A DNA stretch of 64,000 bases, from contig NZ_JPVZ01000002.1 in the NCBI RefSeq assembly GCF_001662875.1, forward strand, positions 124,001 to 188,000, in the 5' to 3' direction. The position numbers and the translations under genes were made by a program. The notes beneath the pieces were generated by a model, which did not search any database, was not told the origin of the DNA, and worked only from the letters and a program-made list of their open reading frames with translations. Within the stretch, counting starts at the first letter, position 1, and each line of letters starts with the position of its first letter. This document shows, piece after piece, positions 44,351-53,177 of this stretch. This DNA is from Thalassospira tepidiphila MCCC 1A03514 (GTDB lineage Bacteria > Pseudomonadota > Alphaproteobacteria > Rhodospirillales > Thalassospiraceae).

Positions 44351-45022
44351 ATGACTGAATTCGCGACCCAGGCGCTGGCAGAAAAGCTCAAGACCGGCTT
44401 TGCACAGGGGGACTTTGTCAAGGACGGGCGCGTGATCGCCGAACGCACCCTTGCCGAACAGCTTGATGTCGGTCGCCGGGCGCTTCGCAAGGCGCTTGAT
44501 CAGCTTGAATCCGAAGGCCTGATCTGGCGGCGCCAGGGTCAGGGCACCTTTGTTGGCACCCCGCCAACCCCGCGCCTGCGCAAACTTGAAGGACTGGCCA
44601 CCAAAACCAGCCCGTTTGAAATCATGGAAGTCCGTCAGGAAATCGAACCATCGATGGCCCGGTTCGCAGCCCTTCGCGCATCACAAGGCGATATTGACGC
44701 CATGCGCAGCATGGTCGAAAAGGCCGCCCGCGCAACAACACAGGCCGAATACGAAAAATGGGATGCCGCGTTTCATCAGCGCCTGGCCGAATCGGTCAAG
44801 AACACGCTGTTTCTGGCGGTGTTTGAGGCGGTCAATGCGGTCCGCCGCGAAGCGGCATGGGCACGCCTGCGCGAAAGCAGCCATTCAGACACATTGATCG
44901 AAGAATTAAGCAATCAGCATCGCGACATCATCAACGCGATTGAGCAACGTGACCCCAAGCGCGCCGAAGACGCCATGCGCCGCCACCTGTCCGAGGTGGA
45001 ACACGCACTCAAACAAACCTGA
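44351..45022 (+). CDS. GntR-family (FCD subfamily) regulator, probably of tct-ggt
   Basis: 223 aa. N-terminal winged HTH with ERTLAEQLDVGRRALRKAL and LESEGLIWRRQGQGTFVG (residues 30-70), then an all-helical FCD ligand domain (80-215) with EIMEVRQEIEPSMARFAA, the metal-ligand Asp/His pattern WDAAFHQRLAES and HRDIINAIEQRD...HLSEVEHAL. Such regulators bind carboxylates or sugar acids through a bound metal. It follows the TauE/SafE gene on the same strand; shared boxes suggest it controls the divergent transporter operon. Confidence 0.88.
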   Translation: MTEFATQALAEKLKTGFAQGDFVKDGRVIAERTLAEQLDVGRRALRKALDQLESEGLIWRRQGQGTFVGTPPTPRLRKLEGLATKTSPFEIMEVRQEIEPSMARFAALRASQGDIDAMRSMVEKAARATTQAEYEKWDAAFHQRLAESVKNTLFLAVFEAVNAVRREAAWARLRESSHSDTLIEELSNQHRDIINAIEQRDPKRAEDAMRRHLSEVEHALKQT

Positions 45023-45043
45023 TCGGATCACGATCTCCTGCCG

Positions 45044-45802
45044 TTAGCCCTGCGGGGCAAAGTCCGCAAACATCCCGTGATAGGCCTTAAACGGCGGCTT
45101 GGCATAGGCACCTGCCTTGCTTGTGCGAAGTCCCAGAAACGCCATGGCCTCGATCATCTTGACCGCCGCACTGACCCCGTCAATCACCGGTACGCCAAGC
45201 TCCTCGGTCAGGCGATCGGCAATATCGGTCATTCCCGCACAGCCCAGAACAATCGCCTCGGCATAATCATCAGCAAGGCAAATCTCCGCCTGCTTTTTAA
45301 GCGCAGTATATGCCGCCTTGGCATTGGCCCCTTCGAAGTCCAGCGTCCGCACACCGGCGGCCCGGACGACACATTGCGATGACGCCCCGTATTTCGAAAC
45401 CAGATGCTCAAGCGGCCGGACCGAAACCGGCATCGGGGTGACAATCGCAAAGCGCGATGACACGGCCGCCGCCATACGCAGGGCCGCCTCGCACAGCCCC
45501 AGCACCGGCGCACCGGTCAGACAGCGCGCAGCATCAACCCCGGTATCATCAAAGCACGCAACCACATAGCCGCCGATTGGATCAGATTCCTGTTCGGGTG
45601 CGGCTTCGAGTTCGCGAATGACCGAGAGCAATCCGACACTGGCAAAGGCCTCGTCATAATAACCCTCAATACTATCCGGCCCGAAAGTCGGGTTGAGTGC
45701 CAAAACCTGCGTTGTTGGCCCAACAATCCTTTGTGCCTGTTCACCCACCTTTTTGGTGAAGCCGGTCGACATATTGGGATTGATAACGGCAATGCGGCTC
45801 AT
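45044..45802 (-). CDS. Asp/Glu/hydantoin racemase family protein
   Basis: 252 aa. The start INPNMSTGFTKKV and the two catalytic cysteine blocks, VVACFDDTGVDAARCL (near 80) and AIVLGCAGMTDIADRL (near 185), define the HyuE/allantoin-racemase branch of the aspartate/glutamate racemase family. No export signal. The ATG overlaps the stop of the upstream permease gene by four bases, so it belongs to the ABC transporter operon and probably racemises the imported compound (a hydantoin or an amino-acid derivative). Exact substrate unknown. Confidence 0.87.
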   Translation of the reverse strand: MSRIAVINPNMSTGFTKKVGEQAQRIVGPTTQVLALNPTFGPDSIEGYYDEAFASVGLLSVIRELEAAPEQESDPIGGYVVACFDDTGVDAARCLTGAPVLGLCEAALRMAAAVSSRFAIVTPMPVSVRPLEHLVSKYGASSQCVVRAAGVRTLDFEGANAKAAYTALKKQAEICLADDYAEAIVLGCAGMTDIADRLTEELGVPVIDGVSAAVKMIEAMAFLGLRTSKAGAYAKPPFKAYHGMFADFAPQG

Positions 45803-46635
45803 GCTTTTTGTCCTTTGCGGCGGCGCATGATGGCAACCGCGCCCAATGCCAGTGCGATCACCAGGAACGAGAACCCGGTGGTTACCGTGCCCAGCGCATA
45901 AAGCACCGGTGTGGTGACGTTGGTCGTCATGCCATAGATCTCAAGCGGCAGGGTATTGAGCGCGCCAGCCGTCATCAGGGTGCGGGCAAATTCATCGTAG
46001 GACAGGGTGAACGAGAACATCGCAACCCCGATCAGGCTTGGCCCCACCATCGGCAAAACAACATATTGAATGGTTTGCCAGTTGCTTGCGCCCAAATCGC
46101 GCGCAGCTTCCTCATAAGACGGATCAAACCGGTTAAACACCGCAAACATGATCAGAAGACCGAACGGGAACGTCCATGTCAGATGCGCACCAAGGGCCGA
46201 GGTAAACCATTGTGGCTGCCATTCAACGATATTGAACAGCAAACCGATGCCCAGCGAAATCAGGATCGACGGTACAATCAGGCTGGCAATCGCAAGATAA
46301 AAAATCACGCTGTCGCCCCGGAACCGCTTGCGGAACGCAAGACCGGCCATGAAGGACACGACAACCGTCACCACCATGACAATCAGGCCAAGTTTAAGCG
46401 ATCTGCTGAACGATCCACCAAAGTCACCAACGGCCTGTTGTTCAAACAGATTGCCAAACCAGTGGAACGAGAACCCGTTCATCGGGAAGGTCAGACCGCC
46501 ATTTTCCCCCTGAAAGGACAGAATGAAAATCGTCAGCATCGGGCCATACAGAAACAGCACGAACAGCGCAAAGAAGGCCGCAAGGAAATAGAAGCTGGTC
46601 GGGCGGCGTTCACGGGTTTTGGTGAGTAATGCCAT
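45799..46635 (-). CDS. ABC transporter permease, PotC type
   Basis: 278 aa with six membrane helices and the EAA cytoplasmic loop SYEEAARDLGASNWQTIQYV-VLP (about 180-205). Start ATG chosen with AGGAG eight bases before it; a GTG six bases earlier overlaps the previous stop. Together with the upstream PotB-type permease it forms the channel of a spermidine/putrescine-type importer. Substrate cannot be read from the permease. Confidence 0.9.
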   Translation of the reverse strand: MALLTKTRERRPTSFYFLAAFFALFVLFLYGPMLTIFILSFQGENGGLTFPMNGFSFHWFGNLFEQQAVGDFGGSFSRSLKLGLIVMVVTVVVSFMAGLAFRKRFRGDSVIFYLAIASLIVPSILISLGIGLLFNIVEWQPQWFTSALGAHLTWTFPFGLLIMFAVFNRFDPSYEEAARDLGASNWQTIQYVVLPMVGPSLIGVAMFSFTLSYDEFARTLMTAGALNTLPLEIYGMTTNVTTPVLYALGTVTTGFSFLVIALALGAVAIMRRRKGQKA

Positions 46636-46637
46636 GA

Positions 46638-47495
46638 TCACAGCTCCTTGCGGATATCAACAAGACGCAACAACGCGGTCACGATCAGCAAAACCGTGAT
46701 CAGCAAAACCACCGCACTGGCGGCTGCGGCCGGATATTGCAGAAGTCCGATTTCATTGGAAATCTGCAAACCGACCGAGGCACTTTGCCCGCCACTCATC
46801 AGACGGACCGTGATGAAATCACCCATCACCACCGTGATGACAAAGATCGACCCGATGGCAATGCCGGGCTTGGACAGCGGGACAATGACGGATTTCAAGG
46901 TTTCGAACCCGCTGGCCCCGGCATCGCGCGCCGCCTCGATCAAGGACCGGTCAATGCGCATCATGGAATTGAAGATCGGCACCACCATGAACAGGGTGTA
47001 AAGGTGGACATCTGCCAAAACGACTGCGAAATCGGAAAACAGAAGGAATTCAAGCGGCTGATCGACAATCCCCAGATTGATCAGGGCAGAATTCAAAAGC
47101 CCGTTACGCCCAAGAAACGGGATCCACGAAATCATGCGAATGATGTTCGAGGTCCAGAACGGAATGGTGCACAGCATGAACAAAACGATCTGCCAGGTCA
47201 GGCTGCGCACATGAAACGCCAGGAAATATGCGACGGTAAACCCGATCAGCAGGGTAAAGACCCAGGTCAGAACGGCATATTTCAGGGTATTGAGATAGAT
47301 GCTCCAGGTTACCGAGGAGCCCAGCAGGTACTTGTAGTTCTCTAAAATGAAGTCCGGCAGGATACGATATTCGTCATAGTCCCAGAAACTGACCACAACA
47401 ATGGTCAGAAGCGGGATGACAAGAAACACCGCAAAGATCAGCGCCATCGGCGAGATCAGGAAATAGGACGATCTTTTTGACGTATCAGAAGCCAT
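46638..47495 (-). CDS. ABC transporter permease, PotB type
   Basis: 285 aa with six membrane helices and the EAA loop DRSLIEAARDAGASGFETLK (about 190-215). AAGGA precedes the ATG. It begins 147 bp after the substrate-binding protein gene, with a stable hairpin in the gap, and ends two bases before the PotC-type start. Confidence 0.9.
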   Translation of the reverse strand: MASDTSKRSSYFLISPMALIFAVFLVIPLLTIVVVSFWDYDEYRILPDFILENYKYLLGSSVTWSIYLNTLKYAVLTWVFTLLIGFTVAYFLAFHVRSLTWQIVLFMLCTIPFWTSNIIRMISWIPFLGRNGLLNSALINLGIVDQPLEFLLFSDFAVVLADVHLYTLFMVVPIFNSMMRIDRSLIEAARDAGASGFETLKSVIVPLSKPGIAIGSIFVITVVMGDFITVRLMSGGQSASVGLQISNEIGLLQYPAAAASAVVLLITVLLIVTALLRLVDIRKEL

Positions 47496-47601
47496 GCTCT
47501 GTCCTTGAAACCCTGCCAGAAAACCAAAAAGTAAAAACGAATAAATGGGCCCGACATGCTGTCGGAAAATTGAAAATGTAAAATCAGAAAGTCGGGGTGA
47601 C

Positions 47602-47623
47602 GGGCGCGACCAAAGCCGCGCCC
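47602..47623 (-). other. Intercistronic hairpin between binding-protein and permease genes
   Basis: GGGCGCG and CGCGCCC form a perfect 7-bp stem with an 8-base loop and no T-run, 20 bp after the stop of the binding-protein gene. In ABC operons such hairpins commonly protect the upstream mRNA so the binding protein is made in excess over the permeases; here that is inferred. Confidence 0.5.
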
Positions 47624-47642
47624 ACCAGATATCTGTCGCAGA

Positions 47643-48959
47643 TTATGCTGCGATGAATTCGTTCCACTTGCGGACCATGTGCTTGTTCTCGTCCATGACG
47701 GAGTTCCAGCACGCGACCGAGCCCATACGCTCTTCGTAGGAACCGCCATCGCGAACAGCACCTGCTTTTTCCATGACCTTGCCATCCGGGGAAAGGATGT
47801 CGCCTTCGGCGGCTTTGCCTTCCATCCAGAAGCCCCACTCGTCTTCGGACATGAACTTCTTCGCGGTTTCCGGTGCTGCGCTGTAGTAACCCTGACGGTT
47901 AAGATACGCACCAACCCAGCCCGACAGGTACCAGTCGATATATTCGTACGCTGCTTCAAGCTCGAGACCCGAAAGGTGCTTGGCAAGACCGATGCCGCCA
48001 CCCCATGCACGATACCCTTCCTTAAGCGGCTGGTATTTGCAGGCGATGCCTTTGGAACGAACTGCGGCAACGGCCGGCGACCACATGGACTGAATGACAA
48101 CTTCGCCAGATGCCATCAGGTTGACCGACTCATCGAAGCTCTTCCAGAAGGCGCGGAACTGGCCGGCTTTCTTGGCATCGATCATGACCGCGATGGTCTT
48201 GTCGATTTCTTCCTGGGTCATGTTGCCCTTATCGCCATAGGTGACTTCGCCCATGGCTTCGCACACCATCGCCGCATCCATGATACCGATCGACGGAATG
48301 TTCAGGATCGATGCCTTGCCCTTGAATGCCGGATCAAGCAGATCGGCCCAGCTGGTGATTTCGCGATCAATCAGGTCGGGGCGAATACCAAGGGTATCTG
48401 CGTTATAAATGGTCGGGATCAGGGTCATCCACTGGGTCGGTGCAGATGCAAATTCGACACTGTCGGCACCTTCAACGAAGCCAACCGTATGCGGCGCGGT
48501 ACCCTGGGCAATTTCTGAATCCGGGGTCAGTTTGCCGTCAATGAACAGCTTGGAGATGTACTGATAGTTTTTGAGCTTGGTGGTATCCATCGGCTGCATG
48601 GTGCCGGCCGGGAAGACCTTCTTACAGATCCAGTATTCGATATCGGCAATATCAAACGAGTTCGGCTGGGTCACGGCGCGCTGAGCAACCGCATCAGAAT
48701 CAAGGGCAGTCATCTGAAGGGTAAAGCCAAGATCTTCTTTGACCTTGTCCGCAACGGCATTGATGTTCGAAACACCGGTACCGAACTGACGCAGGGTAAC
48801 GTCCTTGATGTTCTGCGCCCAGATGGTCGGGAAGCCGGTGATGGCACCCGAACCGATGGCAGCACCGGTTACAACCGCTGCACCCTTAACGAAGCCACGT
48901 CGTGAAACGCCGGTTTCCGTCTCGATTGTTTTCTTCGAAATTTTCTTTTCGATCGTCAT
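47643..48959 (-). CDS. ABC transporter substrate-binding protein, PotD/PotF-like, Tat-exported
   Basis: 438 aa. Start ATG has AGGAG eight bases upstream. The N terminus carries a twin-arginine signal, SRRGFVKGAAVVTGAAIGSG, so the folded protein is exported by Tat. The mature part has the two-lobed type II binding fold, with IEYWICKKVFPAGTMQPMD and ITSWADLLDPAFKGKASILN as in polyamine-type binding proteins. The ligand may be a polyamine, opine or hydantoin-like compound; the downstream racemase argues against a plain polyamine. Confidence 0.88.
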   Translation of the reverse strand: MTIEKKISKKTIETETGVSRRGFVKGAAVVTGAAIGSGAITGFPTIWAQNIKDVTLRQFGTGVSNINAVADKVKEDLGFTLQMTALDSDAVAQRAVTQPNSFDIADIEYWICKKVFPAGTMQPMDTTKLKNYQYISKLFIDGKLTPDSEIAQGTAPHTVGFVEGADSVEFASAPTQWMTLIPTIYNADTLGIRPDLIDREITSWADLLDPAFKGKASILNIPSIGIMDAAMVCEAMGEVTYGDKGNMTQEEIDKTIAVMIDAKKAGQFRAFWKSFDESVNLMASGEVVIQSMWSPAVAAVRSKGIACKYQPLKEGYRAWGGGIGLAKHLSGLELEAAYEYIDWYLSGWVGAYLNRQGYYSAAPETAKKFMSEDEWGFWMEGKAAEGDILSPDGKVMEKAGAVRDGGSYEERMGSVACWNSVMDENKHMVRKWNEFIAA

Positions 48960-48995
48960 GTGAAGCACTCCTGATAGCTTGTTGGTTTATTTCAT

Positions 48996-50081
48996 TCAGG
49001 CCAGAACATGGGCATGTTCCGGCTTCCAATAGGCGATGAATTTGTCCAGTCGCCTGACCGGTGCCTGCCGAAATTCGCTTTCGGTCTTCATTAGGGTTAT
49101 TTCCTTGCCGTCGGCTGTCGTTGCGACAATCCGAACCCACAGGCCGAGATACTCGACCGTGGTAATTTCGACAGGGATCTGACCGTTCTTGCTGTCTGCT
49201 GGTGGCGTTTCGTCCAGACCGATCAGGTCGGTACGAATGGTGAATTCGATATCCTCGCCCGCCTTGCCCTCGGCAAAACCGGGCAGGAAGAAACTGTCCG
49301 GACCGCGCGCAAGCAACGTACCTGCCGGGCCGGATTCCGAAACGGTGCCTTTGAAGATGTTCTGACCGCCCATGAAGTTCGCGATGAAGCGCGATTTGGG
49401 CTGGTTAAAGATTTCGTGCGGGGTGCCTTTCTGGCGAATGATCCCGTCTTCCATCACGACAACCATGTCCGAAAGCGCCAATGCTTCGTCCTGGGCGTGG
49501 GTAACGTGAACGAATGTAATGCCCAGCTCCTGCTGAAGGCGGCGCAATTCATCACGCATGCGCGCCCGCAGGAACGGATCAAGGGCCGAAAGCGGCTCAT
49601 CAAGCAACAGCACGGACGGCTCGGTAATCAGGGAACGCGCCAAAGCAATACGCTGCTGCTGCCCGCCAGAGAGCTGGTCGGGCTTGCGATCTGCAAATTG
49701 CTCCATATGGACCCGGGCCAGCATCTCTTTGGCCCGATCTTTACGATCCGATGGGGAGACACCTTGCATCTTGAGGCCAAAGGCAACGTTCTCCGCACAG
49801 GTCATGTGCGGGAAAAGTGCGTAATTCTGAAACATCATTGCCGTGCCGCGCTTGACCGGCGGCAGTTCGGTCACATTGCGATCCCCGATCAGAAGATCGC
49901 CCTCGCTGATCACTTCATGACCGGCGATCATGCGCAGTGTGGTTGACTTGCCGCACCCCGACGGACCAATCAAACAGCAATACGCCCCTGCCGGAATTTG
50001 CAGATCAATCGATTTCACTGCCTGTGTGCTGCCGTAAAATTTACTGACAGCAATCAATTCAATGGCCCCGTTGCCCGTCAT
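48996..50081 (-). CDS. ABC transporter ATP-binding protein, PotA type
   Basis: 361 aa. Walker A GPSGCGKSTT, signature LSGGQQQRIALARSL, Walker B SVLLLDEPLSALD and the His-switch VTHAQDEALAL are all intact; residues 260-355 form the regulatory TOBE domain. Start ATG chosen because the upstream in-frame TTG at 50117 lacks a ribosome site and would add unrelated residues. First gene of the five-gene importer-racemase operon, divergent from the GntR regulator. Confidence 0.92.
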   Translation of the reverse strand: MTGNGAIELIAVSKFYGSTQAVKSIDLQIPAGAYCCLIGPSGCGKSTTLRMIAGHEVISEGDLLIGDRNVTELPPVKRGTAMMFQNYALFPHMTCAENVAFGLKMQGVSPSDRKDRAKEMLARVHMEQFADRKPDQLSGGQQQRIALARSLITEPSVLLLDEPLSALDPFLRARMRDELRRLQQELGITFVHVTHAQDEALALSDMVVVMEDGIIRQKGTPHEIFNQPKSRFIANFMGGQNIFKGTVSESGPAGTLLARGPDSFFLPGFAEGKAGEDIEFTIRTDLIGLDETPPADSKNGQIPVEITTVEYLGLWVRIVATTADGKEITLMKTESEFRQAPVRRLDKFIAYWKPEHAHVLA

Positions 50082-50388
50082 CCGCTCACCCGTCGCTGCA
50101 TGCAAAATTGTTAACAATCATGTCAGCGATCTAAGGCAAGATGCGTGCCACTTGATTTCATTGGCAGTTTTTCAACGAGTCCCGCCAAGCTGTCAAAACT
50201 GGCGCGTTTGTTAGGGCTCTCATTCTGCCCGTTTTATGTCCACTTTATGCATATTTATTAATCATCGTGATTTATGTGCGAAAATTATAATCATCTTTGT
50301 CTCTGCATGGAAAATAAAGAACCATTTTATGTTGTGCAAATCGTCAACAATTTTGTAGAAATAAAGAACCACCCAACGAACATGAACG
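50082..50388. promoter_or_regulatory. A/T-rich divergent promoter region with repeats
   Basis: No gene in this 307-bp gap. It holds a perfect 12-bp palindrome ATTGTTAACAAT at 50107-50118, close to the ABC operon start, and a 13-bp direct repeat AAATAAAGAACCA at 50312-50324 and 50359-50371, close to the GntR start. These are candidate sites for the divergent GntR regulator. The stretch 50220-50370 is strikingly A/T-rich. Confidence 0.6.
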
Positions 50389-51138
50389 ATGGAAAGTATC
50401 GTCACGATGGCCAAGGCCGAACAGACCGGCAGCTATAAAGGCAGCGAAAAGCTGCGCCCGGAGGAAATGATCTATCACGAGATGCTCGACGCGATCCTGG
50501 ATCGCCGTCTGGAGCCGGGCATGAAGCTCATCGAGGAAGATCTTGCCAAAACCTTCGGGGTCAGCCGTGCACGCATCCGTGCGACTTTCCTGCAGCTCGC
50601 CCATGACAAGCTGATCAATCTGGTGCCCAATCGCGGCGCCTTTGTCGCTGAACCGACCATTGACGAAGCCATCGAAGTCTTTTCCGCGCGCCGCATGATC
50701 GAAGATGGCGTGGCGCGCAAGGTCGCCACCAGCATGACCCCGGAACGCGCCGAACAGATCAAGGCGCATCTGGATCGCGAACATGATGCCCATCATCGCG
50801 GGGATCATCGCGCTGCCATCATTTTGTCGGGTGAATTCCACCTGTTACTGGCACGGCTTAGCGGCAATCTGGTGATCGAGGAATTCCTTGAACGCCTGAT
50901 CCTGCGCACGTCGCTGATTATTGCCATGTATGAAAGCCCGCAACCGGTCGATTGCTCCCACACGGAACATGACCAGCTGCTCAACGCCCTGCTTAGTGGC
51001 GATCCCGATGTCGCGGCGGCTGAAATGTCACGCCACCTTGATGCCATCCGCGATCGCCTGCAATTGCAGCGCCCAAAACCGGGCAAAACCGATTTTGCCA
51101 GCATCTTTGGCCGCATCCCGACCTCGGAAGCCAGCTAA
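50389..51138 (+). CDS. GntR-family (FCD subfamily) regulator of the ABC-racemase operon
   Basis: 249 aa. HTH with EEDLAKTFGVSRARIRATFL (residues 55-75) and LVPNRGAFVAEPTIDEAIE, then the helical FCD domain with FSARRMIEDGVARKVA, HHRGDHRAAIILSGEFHLLLARL and the metal-ligand histidine pattern SHTEHDQLLNALL...MSRHLDAIRDRL. Divergent from the ABC transporter operon, so most likely its ligand-responsive regulator. Confidence 0.88.
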   Translation: MESIVTMAKAEQTGSYKGSEKLRPEEMIYHEMLDAILDRRLEPGMKLIEEDLAKTFGVSRARIRATFLQLAHDKLINLVPNRGAFVAEPTIDEAIEVFSARRMIEDGVARKVATSMTPERAEQIKAHLDREHDAHHRGDHRAAIILSGEFHLLLARLSGNLVIEEFLERLILRTSLIIAMYESPQPVDCSHTEHDQLLNALLSGDPDVAAAEMSRHLDAIRDRLQLQRPKPGKTDFASIFGRIPTSEAS

Positions 51139-51192
51139 GCCTGTTTGCGATGTTCGGTAACGAACGCCATGCGCTTAGCGCGCATATTCCGT

Positions 51193-51642
51193 TCACGCAT
51201 CACGCGGAACCCCGCTCGGATCCTCGCTACCGCGGTGATATTTGAACGTACCCGTCGATGTGCCGATCACATTGCCATCCGCGTCATAGGCAGTTGCCTC
51301 AGTAAACACCACCTTGCGTCCGCCGCCCTGCTTGCGGGCAACAACCCGGACCACACCATCCCTCGCCATCCCCAGGAAATTGGTGGTCAATGACAGGGTC
51401 AGGGATTTGCGCACATTGCCCGGCACCGGACAGAAACACACAGCATAGCCAGACGCTGTATCCATCAGGGTTGTCAGCACGCCACCATGCAGAATCCCGG
51501 CGCGGTTGCAGTGATGGTTTTGTACATCAAGTTCGACCACCGCGTGGTCTTCGGCCCATTCCACAAGGCGATAGCCAAGATGATCCTGCAATCCGCTGCC
51601 ATGGGCCTGTTCATAGGCCAGATTATCGTGCGTGCCGGTCAT
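51193..51642 (-). CDS. PaaI-family hot-dog thioesterase
   Basis: 149 aa single hot-dog domain. HHCNRAGILHGGVLTTLMDT with the conserved H-G-G-x-x-x-x-L-x-D core and ANNFLG-like SLTTNFLGMARDG are characteristic of PaaI/YbdB acyl-CoA thioesterases. It converges on the GntR gene with 54 bp between stops. No operon partner, so the acyl-CoA substrate is unknown. Confidence 0.88.
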   Translation of the reverse strand: MTGTHDNLAYEQAHGSGLQDHLGYRLVEWAEDHAVVELDVQNHHCNRAGILHGGVLTTLMDTASGYAVCFCPVPGNVRKSLTLSLTTNFLGMARDGVVRVVARKQGGGRKVVFTEATAYDADGNVIGTSTGTFKYHRGSEDPSGVPRDA

Positions 51643-51954
51643 GTATAAACCATCCCTGTCGTAAAACTCCCCAAGCTATAGCAGAAATCGCTGAGTGCCG
51701 AAAACCGCGATGAGTCGCATGCCTTGACCGGTCCCGACACCGCTCCCAACACAGCGCAAAATCGTCTGAAAAACCGCATCCCCTAATCAATGTTAGGCGA
51801 TGCAACATGAAATAACGATTTTATTTCAAAGTGATAACAACACCATTCTCCAACCAAGAACGGGATAGCGGTGAAACGAGAATAGTCGTTCGAACCGGCT
51901 GTCGATATATCTGTAGTCACCCCAGACACAAACGGTTCTACAAGGATCAAAGCC
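51643..51954. other. 312-bp intergenic region with an inverted repeat
   Basis: No protein gene supported here. It carries a perfect 7-bp inverted repeat GAAATAA-cgatt-TTATTTC at 51809-51827, 127 bp before the 58-aa gene, a likely operator or promoter element. The remainder shows no other structure I can support. Confidence 0.5.
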
Positions 51955-52131
51955 ATGACGACGATTGCTTACAAAGACACCACCAGCATCGAACGCGAAG
52001 TCCGTATCGGTTGGTTCACCAGCTTTGTTCGTGCCCTTCAGGTTGCCGTGATCATGAAAGCATCCCAGGCCAAAAACCACGCAGAACTGACTGCGGACTG
52101 GAACAAGGCATGGCGTCAGATTGAAGGTTAA
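51955..52131 (+). CDS. Small 58-aa protein of unknown function
   Basis: ATG at 51955 with AAGGA eight bases upstream; stop TAA at 52129-52131. The protein starts MTTIAYKDTTSIEREVRIGW, continues with an amphipathic helix FTSFVRALQVAVIMKASQAK and ends KAWRQIEG. It has no signal peptide. Codon choice is like the highly expressed genes here (AAA/AAG, CGT, GGT, ACC), an inverted repeat lies upstream and a hairpin follows, all of which support a real, possibly well expressed gene. No family recognised. Confidence 0.7.
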   Translation: MTTIAYKDTTSIEREVRIGWFTSFVRALQVAVIMKASQAKNHAELTADWNKAWRQIEG

Positions 52132-52151
52132 GGCACCTGCCTTTCCGTATC

Positions 52152-52201
52152 GTTTGAGGATGGTGCGACGGTCCTTACATCATCGCACCCTCAAACTTCT
52201 T
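52152..52201 (+). terminator. Probable terminator after the 58-aa gene
   Basis: GTTTGAG+GGTGCGA pairs with TCGCACC+CTCAAAC (14 bp, one 3-base bulge, 14-base loop), followed by TTCTT. The T-run is poor but the stem is long and starts 20 bp after the stop. Confidence 0.6.
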
Positions 52202-52234
52202 GACGCTTCGGGTTGAACCACCGACAACGGTTCC

Positions 52235-53167
52235 ATGCAAAAGTTTGATATCGTGACCATCCGGCTTTTTGTCGCCATCGTGCGCGCCGGAAGTATCAAT
52301 GAAGCTGCCCGGCGCGAACATATCGCGACTTCGGCAGTCTCGCGCCGCATTGGCGAACTTGAAGCCATGTTGGGCGTCAAGCTTTTGCGCCGCCTGCCAC
52401 GCGGGGTCGAACCGACCGAAGAAGGCACGATCTTTGCCCGCTACGGCGAAAAGCTTCTGGGCGATCTGAACCATCTTTCCAACGAATTGCGCGATTTCAA
52501 CGCCGGTGAAAAGGGCAAGATCTATCTTGCCGCGGTCACCTCGGCGATTTTGACCGGCCTGCCATCGTTCTTGGCCGATTTTGAACGCGATTTCCCGCAC
52601 ATCACTGTCGATGTCCGTGAACTGACGTCGCGCGAAAGTGCCGAGGCCGTCCGTGAAGGCCGCGCTGATCTGGCAATTCTTGCCGATAACAGCCCGCTTG
52701 GCGATCTGTCCCATGATGTGTTCTGTGATGATCCGATCTGGGTTGTAACGCCCAAGGGGCATCCGCTGATCCCCAATGCCGATAATCCAAAACCGGTGAA
52801 ATTTTCCGAAGCCGCCAAATACGACATCATCTCACTGCATGAAGGCGGCGTGATTGATGACCTGATTTCCGAGGCCGCATCAAAAATCAAACTCGACATG
52901 CATCCGCATATCAAGGTCGTACGATTTGGCTCCTTGCGGCAGATGATTGCGGCGGGTCTTGGGATTGGTTTCCTGCGCAAAAGCTCGGTCGCGGGCTATA
53001 TCGGGCATATGAACATCGCAGGCGCGCCGATTGCCGATGACTGGGCCAAACGCCAATTGCTGATTGCCCACGAAGGCAACGCCAATCTGACCAGTGCCGC
53101 GCGATTATTCCGCGATTATCTTCTGCGCAAATCGGCGGAAACTCAGTTCAAACCGGTTTTGGGCTGA
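52235..53167 (+). CDS. LysR-type transcriptional regulator
   Basis: 310 aa. HTH: FDIVTIRLFVAIVRAGSINE and HIATSAVSRRIGELEAMLGV (residues 4-45), then an effector domain with IYLAAVTSAILTGLPSFLADF and MIAAGLGIGFLRKSSV. The TIRLFVAIVRAGSI start is seen in a LysR subgroup usually found beside transporters or decarboxylases. Nothing divergent lies close (the nearest upstream gene is the 58-aa one on the same strand), so no target can be named. Converges on the CbiX gene, 10 bp apart. Confidence 0.87.
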   Translation: MQKFDIVTIRLFVAIVRAGSINEAARREHIATSAVSRRIGELEAMLGVKLLRRLPRGVEPTEEGTIFARYGEKLLGDLNHLSNELRDFNAGEKGKIYLAAVTSAILTGLPSFLADFERDFPHITVDVRELTSRESAEAVREGRADLAILADNSPLGDLSHDVFCDDPIWVVTPKGHPLIPNADNPKPVKFSEAAKYDIISLHEGGVIDDLISEAASKIKLDMHPHIKVVRFGSLRQMIAAGLGIGFLRKSSVAGYIGHMNIAGAPIADDWAKRQLLIAHEGNANLTSAARLFRDYLLRKSAETQFKPVLG

Positions 53168-53177
53168 TCCCGCCTAA

